Origin: Ochromonadaceae sp. CCMP2298
Taxonomy: Eukaryota > Sar > Synurophyceae > Ochromonadales > Ochromonadaceae
DNA: 11,559 nucleotides
NCBI GenBank assembly: GCA_026770595.1
Contig: MU634537.1
Location: forward strand, 1 to 11,559
Direction of reading: 5' to 3'
Shown here: positions 1 to 8,582 of the stretch, in pieces
How the letters are laid out: the number at the start of each line of letters is the position of its first letter
Numbering within the stretch: the first letter of the stretch is position 1
Translations under genes and position numbers: made by a program
Notes under the pieces: model-generated
Told to the model about the DNA's origin: nothing
The model's input: only the letters and a program-made list of their open reading frames with translations
Databases searched by the model: none

Positions 1-54
1 CGGCAGATCCTCGTCGATGCTCTGGATCGTGTAGAGAACGGCGATGAACTGTCG
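1..54 (-). CDS. Probable partial exon of an unidentified gene (left edge)
   Basis: On the minus strand, a plausible splice acceptor (TCTCGCCTCCTAG, with AG at 56-55) is followed by 18 open codons running off the window edge: RQFIAVLYTIQSIDEDLP. Fifteen of the 18 codons end in G or C, like the two solid genes in this window, and the hydrophobic pattern looks like folded protein. The acceptor resembles those of the neighbouring genes. A strong donor-like GTAAGT at 414-409 on the same strand could pair with it to give an intron of 360 nt, but no coding first exon with an ATG was found, so any upstream exon would be 5' UTR or lie elsewhere. The plus strand is also open here, reading RQILVDALDRVENGDELSLG and then a serine run, with a stop at 250-252. 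The strand is therefore uncertain. The fragment is too short to name the product. Confidence 0.4.
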
Positions 55-64
55 CTAGGAGGCG

Positions 65-66
<2 letters not shown>

Positions 67-93
<27 letters not shown>
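67..93. repeat. (AGC)9 trinucleotide microsatellite
   Basis: Nine uninterrupted AGC units. If the left-edge exon is on the minus strand, these become (GCT)9 just upstream of its acceptor and form part of the pyrimidine-rich tract. If the plus-strand reading is correct, they encode a run of serines. Perfect triplet tracts of this length are usually polymorphic. Confidence 0.9.
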
Positions 94-95
<2 letters not shown>

Positions 96-274
96 GCGAG
101 TGCACTCTGCGTGGGTGGGTGAGCAGCACCTTGCTGGGAGACCTCGCCCGGGGGGGGGATTCGGCCACCAGAGCTCCCCCGTGCATGTCCAGCGGCTTCA
201 CATGCCCAGAAGACACAAGGCAAGCAATGTTATTACTGTTTTGTGGTGCTAGGTGTCTTTTATTACGCTACTTA

Positions 275-325
275 CTCACACCTTACACCCTTACACCCTT
301 ACACACTTTTCGCCCTTACACACTT
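275..325. repeat. Short CCTTACAC tandem repeat
   Basis: Three adjacent copies of an 8-base unit (CCTTACAC) followed by a degenerate copy after a short break (CCCTTACACAC). It superficially resembles telomeric DNA, but the tract is only about 50 bases and the unit is not a standard telomere repeat. It lies in non-coding DNA and no function is apparent. Confidence 0.6.
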
Positions 326-1048
326 GGGGCCGGCCCTGCAGCAGAGAAGTCCTTCGAAGGATCAGTTTAAATGATTCTGTAACGATAACGAAAGCGCTGA
401 TTACTTCTACTTACCTTTACTTCGGACGCACTTTCGGGCACCTGTGCAGGCAGCAGCTTGAACTGTGGGACCTGCACAACACATACCACGCGCGAAGAGG
501 GTGCAGTTGAGAGTTCATTCCGATGTGTAATGCATTAAGTAAACTCAAAGCGATCTCAATTGCACTTTCCCGCTTACCGGTCGGACATGTCTGCAGCTGG
601 AGGGCTCCTCGACGAAATAGTGAGGAGGGTGCAGCTAGCGAATATTTCTCGGCTGGTGGGCCGTTCTCCGCAATACCAAGATAGGGCGCCACTAAAATGG
701 CCTCTGCAGATGCAGTGGTGAGGTCACAATTCGATTTCGTGTAGAACCGTATGACCTGCACGCCGACTGCTACTTGTGTGTACATTGCAAAAAAAGATCG
801 AGAATCGCCGCTCGCCCCTCGACACGTTTCGCCGACGTACTGCCATGTTTTGCCCCTTCCGTTATTTTGTAGCAAAAAGTACTCATCAGGCAAGAACAGC
901 ACGAACCCAGAGGGAACTTGCGCAGGGAGGCGCGTGGTTCTTTCAATGGGCTAACTGTGCCATACGCTCCTTGCATCATGCGGCACCGGAGTTCGCCTGC
1001 GTGATCATCGCGCTTCACTGCATGCAGCAAACCAACCATCCCCACCTC

Positions 1049-1056
1049 TGACGTCA
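1049..1056. promoter_or_regulatory. Perfect TGACGTCA palindrome (CRE-like bZIP site)
   Basis: The 8-base palindrome TGACGTCA ends 11 nt before the start codon at 1068. This is the canonical CRE-type sequence bound by many bZIP transcription factors. Its position would place it at the transcription start or inside the 5' UTR, unless the 5' UTR is extremely short. A chance occurrence is possible; a regulatory role is inferred from the motif alone. Confidence 0.3.
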
Positions 1057-1067
1057 GTTGAGTGAAG

Positions 1068-4000
1068 ATGGACGAGGAGAGTGTGGACCTGGACCTCAAC
1101 TCCTTGGAGAGCTTCAACTTCCTTTTCAAGAATCTGTGGTCCGTCAACCTGGCTTTCAGAGCGAAGCTCAACATCGTGGACACCATCCTCTTCAAGGATG
1201 GCTTCCCGTACATATGGTTCTTCACGTCAGAGAAAACAGGGGTGAGGGGCCGCCGCCTGCGCCCCACTGCCACAACTGCCACCGTATCTTGCTGTTATGA
1301 TCGCTTACTCATGTCTCTTTACCCCACCTGCAGGATATCTTGAAGAAGAAGGCGGAGCGACTGGTCTCCGTGCCCGAGATTGTGCGCGCGCTGAAGATCA
1401 AGAGCCGCTCCAAGGGCTACAAGGAGTCCAGCCTAAGGACCAAAATAGCCACTGTGTGGTACATCGAGTCCTCAAGGCACATCTCGAGCCACATAGTAGA
1501 CGAGGTGGATCTGGCGCGCATCCTGGACAGGGGGCTGGGAGAGGTGCTGGCGGTGCAGGCCTTTATGGGGGGGGAGCCCGCCAAAGGCAATGGGGTCTTC
1601 GAGCACCGCATGTGGATGCAGCGCAATGGTGCAGTGAAGCACATCACGTACGAGATGATCGACGTGGCTGAGGATCATAGCTTGAACCGGTTTACAAGCC
1701 ATGCGGACAAGCTGGTGAACAACGAGTACCAGCACTCACTGGCTAGCTCCCTCTGCAAGCACCTAGCAGCGCACATAGGCATGGTCAACAACTGTCGAGT
1801 GGGCAGTATGATCTTTCAGCTCAGCTTCGCCACAGGCTGGGTGCCTTTCGTGGTGGCTGCGCGCAAGATACAGCTGCTGGGGGCGCCTGCTGCCTACCTC
1901 AGCATGCGCGAGCAGGTCGTGTACCCCAGCGGCTCCGCGCCCCATGCCCCCACAGTGGACCCGCAGGCACTGGTTCTTCCCTCCTCTGTAACGGAGGACG
2001 CGCTGCGCAGGAACGCCGATGCGCTGAGCCTGCGGAGGCAGATCCAGCAGCACGAGGCGGGGCTAGCGAGGGACCGGGAGACCAAGCTGCTCAGGGACCA
2101 GGAGATTCTCATGGAGCAGGCGACACAGGCGCAGGTGGTGACGCACGAGCAGGAGCAGAAGTCAGAAGAAAGGATGGAGCAGCTGCGGCTAAGGCGACTG
2201 ATCCACTCGCAGCGGCAGTCGGTGCAGAACGAGGGGCAGGCGCGCCCCATGAGCCCCTCTCTAAAGGTGCAGGGGAACTACAGCGACGAGGTGCGGCGGG
2301 AACTGGAGCGATCGCGCATGCCGTCGGAGCGACAGTTTGTGCAAATGAAGAATGAGATGCTGGCCATAGATGGTGTGGGTGGCGTTGGCGGTTCCTCTAA
2401 GCAGCAGCAGGAGGGTCCCTCTGCCTCCTCCAAGCCTGTGCGCAGGAGAACATTCGACGAGGCCGCGAACACAGGTGATGCACAGACTGGACAGGGGCAG
2501 GTCTGCCCCACCTTAGACACCAGCAGGGCAGACAGCGCAGCGCAATTCGCGCAGGGAAACTACGTCACGGGGGACATCCACGCCCGCCTCAGGGCCCATC
2601 CGCAGCCCGACCAGACACAGACAGAGCAGGGGCAGGGGGGGCTGCTGAAACTGCTGGGGCTGGGGACAGTGCAGGGGCGTGCGAGCTTGCCCTCTTCTGC
2701 GGGAGCACTGCACCGGGACCGTGGGGGAGACAGCCAGCTCCTGAAGGCTGGGCTCGGCTCCACTGCCACTCCCGGTTCCAGCCCCAGCCCGCAGCCACCC
2801 ACGACCCCATACCCCAGCCGCCCCGCAGTGCGACCACGCTCCACCAGCTCAGTGGGGCGGCCACGCAAAAGCGATACAGGGGACGGCTACAGCAGAGGCA
2901 GGGGCGGCGGGGTGGGGCGGCTCATGGCCTCGGCAGTGGCGGCGCTGGATTCTGCAGGGGCTGTGGGTTTGGGGCAGGCGGGGCGGGCGGCGTCCTCGGG
3001 CGACTCATACTACGCAGTCAGCCTGGCCCTCTCGGATGCACTGGAGACACAGCACGGAGAGCGTAAGCGGAGTCCGCGGTCACTGGTGCCCGTACCGCAG
3101 CCACGTGGAGGCAGTCGGAGACCCACCAGTGCACCCAGCACCACGTAAGCCTAAAAGGCCAGCCCTCTGCACTCACCAAATCCAACTCTCCCCCATTGAC
3201 CCTCTCAATCTCTTTCTCTCCCTCCCTCTCTCTCCCATCTCTCTGTCTCTCTCTCTCATACTTCCCTCTCCCCTGTTCCCCCTCCTTCCCTCTCCATCCC
3301 ATCTCTGTCCCATTTCTCCGCAGCCGACCTCGCGTGCGCGACGTTCTGGCCTCTGACCTACTGCCGCCCGCAGACCAGCAGCCCCACGAACCCTTAGCGC
3401 TACCGGCGAGCAGACCACGACCACGCAGCTCCAGCAGCGGCAATGAGCGGCAGGCGGATCTGCAGAGGGAGCACTCGCGCGGCTTCAGCGTCTTGCGGCC
3501 CCTGCCCCTCAGCGGCCTGCACTGCTTCGGCGACTACTGTGACTTCGACAGCAGGTGCAGGGCGGCGATGGATCGGGCGGGCGACGGGCAGGGTGTGGTT
3601 CAGGAGCAGGGTCTGGTGCACCTGGGTCTGGTGCAGGGCGTGCAGCAGGGCCTAGGGCGTGGTCTGGCGCAGGGTCAAGGTCTGGGTCTGGTGGGCGGCG
3701 GGCGCAGCGGGAACTGTCCGCAGCAGCTGGCCTTCAAGTCCATCCTGCTGGCACGCGCAGAGAGCAAGTCCCTGGGTGTGGCGATGGACGCGAAAGTGGA
3801 GGACTTGCTGGCGCAGTTGCATACGCATATGGAGTCCGTGGACGTGAGTATATGTCATCCCGGTGTCTTATCTGTGCTTTATGATGCCGTGCAGGGGACC
3901 TGTTCTCGCTCTCGCCTCATCTTCCTCTCTCTTTCCATCCCTCTCCTTTACTCTACTATCTCTCTGTTCTTCTCTTCTACTTTTCTCTCGTTCTCCCCCT

Positions 4001-7000
4001 ACATATCACTCTGGTGTCCATGGCACCCCCCTCTCAGGTGGGTCAGCTGTACACCTACTTCGTACGCAGACACCTCAACCGAGTAGCTGCGCGCTGCCAA
4101 GAGGAGGCGCAAGACTTCTCCCTGAGGAGGACAGCCCCCGCCGCAGTACTGGCCGACGCCAACAACGCCTACCGCCGCCTAGTGTACGCGGACGCGCTGT
4201 CCGCAGTGCATCCCAGCAGGTTCTACTACACTGTACCCCTCTGCCAGGTAAGCGCTATGATACTATGATAAGTGTAATGCCCTCTAGATGCTTTGCGTCC
4301 CCTCCGCCAACGCACCTGCTGTAGCGCCACTGCTTCCGCCCCTGCTGCCTATCTGCGAACCGACAACCACCCGTAACCCACCACCAATCACCCGCAACAC
4401 AGCGCCAACCACCCGCAACACACCACCCACCAACCACCCGTAACCCACTACCAACCATCCGCAACCCACCTCACACCAACCACCCGCAACCCACCATCAA
4501 CCACCCGCAACCCACCATCAACCATCCGCAACACCCCACCAACCACCCGCAAGCCACCACCAACCTTCCGCAAGCCGCCACCTACCATCCGCAATCACTG
4601 CTTTTTCCCCGTTTCCGCTACCACTGCTGCTTGACGTGATCCTCACTGTTTAATACCCCGCCCATTCTTCTCATTTACTCAGACGTGCTACAAGATCTAC
4701 ACCTGCATGGATGCGCAGCGCGAGGTGATCGTGCTGCACTCTCCGCACAGCCACGCTGTCTCTACTGCCGCAGCAGTCGCAGCCGCAGAGCATGTCAGAT
4801 ACTCGCCCGAGGAGAGGCAGAGGCTGCTGTGGCGCAGGGAGCATAAGAGCGGGGGCGGAAGTGCGGGCGGTGTGGGTGGCCAGACGCGCTCTCCTCCGCA
4901 GCCACGGATTGAGCAGGCAGAGGAGCCTGTGCAGGTGCAGGAGCAGGCGCAGGCGCGGGGCGGGGCGGGGTTCGTTGATCACTTCCCGCCCCAGCCCTCC
5001 TCTCCCACTACAAGCCCCCCCCCCACCTCGCCACCCGAAGAGGCCCCCCCCACAAGCGTAGATTACTCGCCACCTCAGGAGCACAGGAGCGGTAGTGGCG
5101 GAAGCGGTGGCGGTGTTTACGCCTCGCACCTCAGGCAGCGAGTACAGCAGAGTGGCGCGCAGACAGGGGAGCGAGGCACCGGGGCGGTTGAGGCCGGAAC
5201 CGGGGCTGGGGCAGATGCTAATGGAGAGGGCTTGGGCATGTACACGGATGGAGACGCAGACGTATCACCCGAGTCACAGCGCAGAGACGTTTGGCGGTCG
5301 CGCGTGAGGAGCGAGGAGCCCCCCCCCGCAAGGGGCGGCACGATCACTGCCTGGATCAAGCTGCTGCAAGACAAGAACGCGAACGAGCAGGGCGCGGGCG
5401 CAATTGGGGGTGGGGGCGCCTCTGCGAAGGGCGCGGGTGCGGCGTACCACCAGCAGCTGGGTCTGCAGACTGCAGCAGAGTGGGACCACCAGGGCCGCGC
5501 CCCGCACCTGCAGCAAACCAGTAGCAGCCGCCGTAACAGCAAGACGCTAGAGAGGCCCGGCAGCTCGGACTTCCGCCGTCCCTCCTCTGCAGGCGCAACG
5601 GGACTCAGGGAGAGTAGGAGCAGGGAGAGAAGCAGTGAGAGGAGCAGTGAGAGGAGCAGGGAGAGGGGCAGGGAGAGGGGCAAGGAAAGGAGCGCAGAGA
5701 GGGGGGAAGAGAAAAGCGCCCGAGTCGCCAGAGCCCCCTCTCGCTCCCGCTTTCGCTCTCCCCCCGGCGGAGCAGGTGCGTTGGGCAGTAGCGGCGCAAA
5801 GCGGAGGCCGCATTCTGCCGGCGCCGTGCCCTCCCCCGCTACGCGCGCCATGCAGCTGCAGCGTGAACTACAGGAGGTGCAGGGGCAGGCACAGCAATTA
5901 CTGGAGTTTAGGCACGGGCAGGAGGACCTTTCTGATGAGGGCATCGCGCAGCTGCTGGAGCAGGAGGCTGCAGAGGTGGCATTTCTTGCAGAGCCTAGCC
6001 CTAGGGAGGTAGCGATGGCTCATAAGATGCTCAGACTGTCTGCGCAATTGTCCGCACGCGCGCTCTCGCCCACCAAATGCAGAGACAGAGATGGTAGGGA
6101 TGGTAGGGGCGGCTGGGATAGTAGGGATGGCACGGACAGTAGGGATAATAGGGGGAGGAGCGGGGGCGCAGGAGATGCCGGTGCCGGTGCGGGTGCAGGT
6201 GTGGGTGCGGGGGATCCTCCCACTGCCTACCAGCTCGACCACGAGCCCGCACCCGCATCGACAGGGGCAGAGACAGAGGTGGATCGGTACCTGGTGGAGG
6301 TGCGTGCTGCCTACGCCTACTCCTCGCTGCCCTTCATGGTGAGACTCTGTCTGACCATGCCTGCCTCTCAGAAACCTCCTGATCATAATTACAACCTGTG
6401 CTAACTCTCGCTCTCTTTCTCTCCCTCCCTCCCTCCCTCCTCCCCCACCCCCAACCCGCACCTCCCTCCCTTCCTCTTCCATAGGCGGCTCCCTACCACC
6501 CAGCCCACAAGGACATGCCCGGTGCCCCTGCTATAGCCGAGCTAACCCAGCTGCGCATTGACCCCCAGGGCAAGCGGCTGGTGCAGCCCAGGCCCCTGCC
6601 CGCCGCGCTGCCCCCCTCCCCACAGCGCGCAAGCAAGCCGGGCAAGCCCGCACCTGCCACGTCCTTCACACCCGTACACTTCAGACAGCTGAGGCAGGAG
6701 TGGCAGGAATTGCTGGAGCAGAGGCAGGAGCAGCCGGAGCACGCGCAAACGCACGCGCAGGCACACATGGAGCCGATGCACGCACAGGGGCAAGCGCAAG
6801 GCGAAACACAACCGCAGGCGCAGAAGAAGGCGCAGGCAGTAGAGGGGGGTGAGGGGCTCCTGCTGACCCAATCCCAGGGCTCCCCCGCACACCGACAAGG
6901 AGTGGGGTCGAGGGCGGGGGAGGGAGAGGGCGAGTGGGGGTATGATATGGCGGCCTCTCGGCTGCGTGAGAGCACTGACTCTCGTCCCATGTCTCCCCCG

Positions 7001-7906
7001 GTGTTTAGGAATCCCTCTCCGCCGCAGCGACCCCCCCCGCACCTCACTGTGTCTCTGCTCGATCCCCAGCAGCAGCCCGACACCACCCTGCACCTCCCCC
7101 TCAGAGCCACGCACCAGCAGCAGCCTGAGAAGTCGCAGCAGCAGCGGGAGGTGGCAGAGGTGGCAGAGGAGGAGATACGGGCAGGCGGGCACTTGGGTCA
7201 CAACCTGGAGGCGCCAGGGGCCGTAGAGGGAGAGGTGTGGGAGTCCCCCTCCTCCACTACGCCCATGTACTTATCGCAGACACTCTCCGCCAGCTCGCTG
7301 CCAACGCGGACCCACTCCACACCCCACTCTCTCTCCCCCTCACCCCTAGCCTACCCCTCCCCCTCGCTCCCCCACTCCCCCGTCTCTCGCGACTATGCCC
7401 TCTCCTCTGCGCTCTCGCCTCTCTTGCCCCACTCGCCCTCGCCCCGCACCCAGGCCCAGAAAGCAAAGGCAGCGCTGGCAGACGGAGATGGGGGAATGGA
7501 CGGGGACGGGGACGGGGGTACGCCCAGTTCTCTGCAGCACATGGGCATAAGTCTGGAGCAGTCCGGCGACAGCCTGACAAGCGCCCTCACCCCCGGGGCT
7601 TTCTCCGCGCCCTCCACTCCCCTCACGCCTAACGCGCAGGCGCAGGCTCAGCACGGGTCATCAGCGTTCGCACGCACTCCGGCCTCGGCCCCAGTAGGCG
7701 CCCCCTCTCCGTACTTCGGCAGCCCCGACTCCCTGGCCCCAATGGGCCTGACGCTGGACCTCAGTCCCAGTCACCTCAGTCCCAGTCACCTGCTCAGCCC
7801 AGACGCTCTGGGCAGCTTTGGGGGCCTGGGCAGCTCTCTGTCGCTCTCTCCCTTCGCCGATATGTCGCTCTCCATCGTGGCACAGGACTCCCGGGCTAGT
7901 CCATAG
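1068..7906 (+). CDS. Large low-complexity scaffold-like protein, unidentified, six exons (about 1930 aa)
   Basis: Exons: 1068-1241, 1334-3144, 3324-3843, 4038-4247, 4683-6338, 6485-7906. All introns are GT-AG and the frame is preserved (phases 0, 2, 0, 0, 0). The start ATG has A at -3 and G at +4 and follows an in-frame TGA at 1059-1061. Residues 1-240 look like a folded domain (FKDGFPYIWFF at 42-52, TKIATVWYIE at 94-103). Residues 276-361 are a charged, Gln/Glu-rich coiled coil. C729-x4-C734 (HCFGDYCDF) and C904-x2-C907 (PLCQTCYKIY) could be paired metal ligands. Residues 749-791 are Gly/Gln/Leu repeats, 1213-1265 an RS/RE-rich stretch, 1293-1371 helical, and 1373-1405 an RDG/GA repeat. Exon 6 is Gln/His- then Ser/Pro-rich, ending with SPSHLSPSHLLSP. 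No signal peptide or membrane segment is seen. I recall a similar layout in unnamed proteins of oomycetes and other flagellated protists but cannot verify it. No function is assigned; a scaffold or regulatory role is inferred. Confidence 0.83.
1242..1333 (+). other. Intron 1 of the large gene (92 nt, phase 0)
   Basis: Donor GTGAGG and acceptor CCCACCTGCAG. Reading through it would shift out of the conserved N-terminal frame into a stop at about 1343. Splicing joins SEKTG to DILKKKAERL in frame, within the predicted folded N-terminal domain. Confidence 0.85.
3145..3323 (+). other. Intron 2 of the large gene (179 nt, phase 2, strongly CT-rich)
   Basis: Donor GTAAGC, acceptor TTTCTCCGCAG. From about 3200 to 3320 it is almost entirely C and T on the coding strand, with many CTCTCT runs, a very long polypyrimidine tract. 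The split codon AC|C is restored as Thr on splicing. Confidence 0.85.
3583..3714 (+). repeat. Gly/Gln/Leu-rich coding repeat in exon 3
   Basis: Degenerate repeats of units such as GGGTCTGGTGCA and GGGCGTGCAGCA encode a Gly-Leu-Val/Gln-Gly pattern (about residues 749-791). The tract sits between the two cysteine pairs of the large protein and looks like a repeat expansion inside an otherwise folded segment. Neighbouring residues on both sides are not repetitive. Confidence 0.75.
3844..4037 (+). other. Intron 3 of the large gene (194 nt, phase 0)
   Basis: Donor GTGAGT, acceptor CCCCCTCTCAG, with a long CT-rich stretch from about 3905 to 4000. Splicing joins HMESVD to VGQLYTYF in frame. Confidence 0.85.
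4248..4682 (+). other. Intron 4 of the large gene (435 nt, phase 0), carrying a minisatellite
   Basis: Donor GTAAGC, acceptor TTTACTCAG. Read-through hits an in-frame TGA within about 20 nt, so it must be removed. It is the longest intron in the window because more than half of it is a tandem repeat. It interrupts the coding of PLCQ|TCYKIY, falling between the two cysteines of the CxxC pair. Confidence 0.85.
4362..4595. repeat. Minisatellite of about 11 units, core ACCACCCGCAACCCA
   Basis: Eleven units, roughly 21 bp apart, each with the core ACCAYCCGYAA followed by variable ACCCA/ACACA/GCCA spacers. Units differ by substitutions and small length changes, so the array is diverged rather than freshly expanded. 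It lies wholly inside intron 4. The coding strand is C/A-rich and nearly free of T, hence strongly strand-asymmetric. Confidence 0.85.
5605..5760 (+). repeat. RS/RE-rich coding repeat (SR-like segment)
   Basis: AGCAGGGAGAG- and AGTGAGAGG-type units encode alternating Ser-Glu-Arg and Arg-Glu-Arg-Gly, followed by SRSRFRS (about residues 1213-1265). This resembles the phosphorylatable RS domains of splicing-related proteins, but such tracts also arise from simple purine repeat expansion. No RNA-recognition domain is seen elsewhere in the protein. Confidence 0.7.
6081..6215 (+). repeat. GATGGTAGG-type coding repeat (RDG then Gly-Ala)
   Basis: Units of GATRGTAGG encode Arg-Asp-Gly-type repeats and are followed by GGTGCGGGTGCAG units encoding Gly-Ala. 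The tract starts immediately after a helical, non-repetitive segment and is probably an unstructured linker. Confidence 0.7.
6339..6484 (+). other. Intron 5 of the large gene (146 nt, phase 0)
   Basis: Donor GTGAGA, acceptor CTCTTCCATAG. It includes a CTCCCTCCCTCCCTCC run and poly-C. Splicing joins SSLPFM to AAPYHPAHKDMP in frame; read-through stops at 6402-6404. Confidence 0.85.
7767..7796 (+). repeat. Direct repeat CAGTCCCAGTCACCT in the C-terminal coding region
   Basis: Two adjacent 15-base copies encode a duplicated Ser-Pro-Ser-His-Leu unit (SPSHLSPSHLLSP). The duplication keeps the frame and looks recent because the DNA copies are nearly identical. Confidence 0.6.
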
Positions 7907-8115
7907 CAGCCAAGCGGCATGTCCGTGCTACTCCTGTTCCCGGACCCCTTCTCTCTGTACCCTTCTCTCTACTCTCTGTTCCAAGCTTCCTGCTGCCTCG
8001 TATAGGCGCTCCCCTGACTGGCTGTGCCATTCGTCGCAAACGCGTGAAAGATTGACAGCCGCAGTGGTGACAACGCACCAGCTGTCGCCAGACTGGCATG
8101 TATCACTGTATCTAA

Positions 8116-8120
8116 TGTAA
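8116..8120 (+). terminator. Possible TGTAA polyadenylation signal of the large gene
   Basis: TGTAA lies 210 nt after the stop codon. This pentamer is the usual poly(A) signal in chlorophyte green algae such as Chlamydomonas. Another copy occurs at 8497-8501. The organism is unknown and a five-base match is common by chance, so the call is tentative. Confidence 0.25.
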
Positions 8121-8541
8121 CCCTAATTCTAATGTTATGTTAAGAAGTTCAACAGACAGCTGTTCAATCAGGCTTCAGTCAGGCCCAAAGCTGCAAAGTG
8201 GGCGGCCACTTGTCCGCATTCCATTCTACCTTGCAAAACCGTGTTTTTTGGTTGTGAATCCTACGTTTAATCCTCACTCACGTTACACTTATAACCCTTA
8301 TTCGAGCAGAAGGTTTATAGTCGCGCGCGTCCTTCGTAGCATACACAGATGCAGATGCTAAGCTGTTCATGCGCCGGGTGTCTGTCTTCCTCCAACAGGG
8401 CGGCAAGGGCAAGGGCTGCTGCGCACGATAGAGCCAACGCGAGAACAAAATTTTGTAGAAAGCCTGAATTAGGAAAACGTCTGTATTAAAATACATTGTA
8501 AATACAATTGATATCAAAGTAAATTAAAACTAGATGGCACG

Positions 8542-8582
8542 TCAGGGTGCAGAGGTGCAGGGTGCAGTGGCGCAGGGTGCAG
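8542..8582. repeat. Short GGTGCAG / GCAGGGTGCA repeat in the 3' flank
   Basis: Four to five degenerate copies of a unit related to GTGCAGGGTGCAG lie immediately beyond the stop codon of the minus-strand gene, in its predicted 3' UTR. They are not part of an open frame that could extend the protein. Confidence 0.65.

Larger units (their letters stand above)
55..1067. other. Non-coding region upstream of the large plus-strand gene
   Basis: About 1 kb with lower GC than the coding exons and no reading frame that looks like protein. It holds an AGC trinucleotide tract, a short CCTTACAC repeat and a G9 run near 151-159. The open frames here, including a 161-codon minus-strand one at 417-902, have no domain-like pattern and no codon bias resembling the real exons. 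I see no TATA box. The region should contain the promoter and 5' UTR of the gene starting at 1068. If the left-edge exon is on the minus strand, it would also hold the promoter of a divergent gene. Confidence 0.6.

Noticed and set aside
275-325. Telomere or subtelomeric repeat
   Set aside because: Only three full 8-base units, a non-standard unit, and genes on both sides; a small local tandem repeat explains it.
119-370. 83-codon plus-strand open frame
   Set aside because: Starts at a GTG within low-complexity DNA and runs through the CCTTACAC repeat; no protein-like composition.
417-902. 161-codon open frame on the minus strand upstream of the large gene
   Set aside because: No domain-like pattern, codon use unlike the real exons, low GC at third positions, and no splice context linking it to other exons. 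A donor-like GTAAGT at 414-409 lies just after its stop and is noted separately.
2850-2875. AT-hook (GRPRKS) in the large protein
   Set aside because: A single GRPRK match inside a disordered Arg/Pro/Ser-rich stretch without the usual flanking residues or additional copies.
5117-5944. 275-codon antisense frame with long leucine/serine runs that looks membrane-like
   Set aside because: It is the mirror of the RS/RE and Gly-rich coding repeats of the large gene; purine repeats read backwards give Leu-Ser runs.
6493-7201. Overlapping antisense frames of more than 200 codons opposite exon 6
   Set aside because: GC-rich coding DNA has few stops on the opposite strand. No splice sites or protein pattern support them, and the sense frame joins correctly to exon 5.
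8278-8517. 79-codon minus-strand frame in the 3' flank
   Set aside because: AT-rich, no protein-like composition, and positioned where 3' UTRs are expected.
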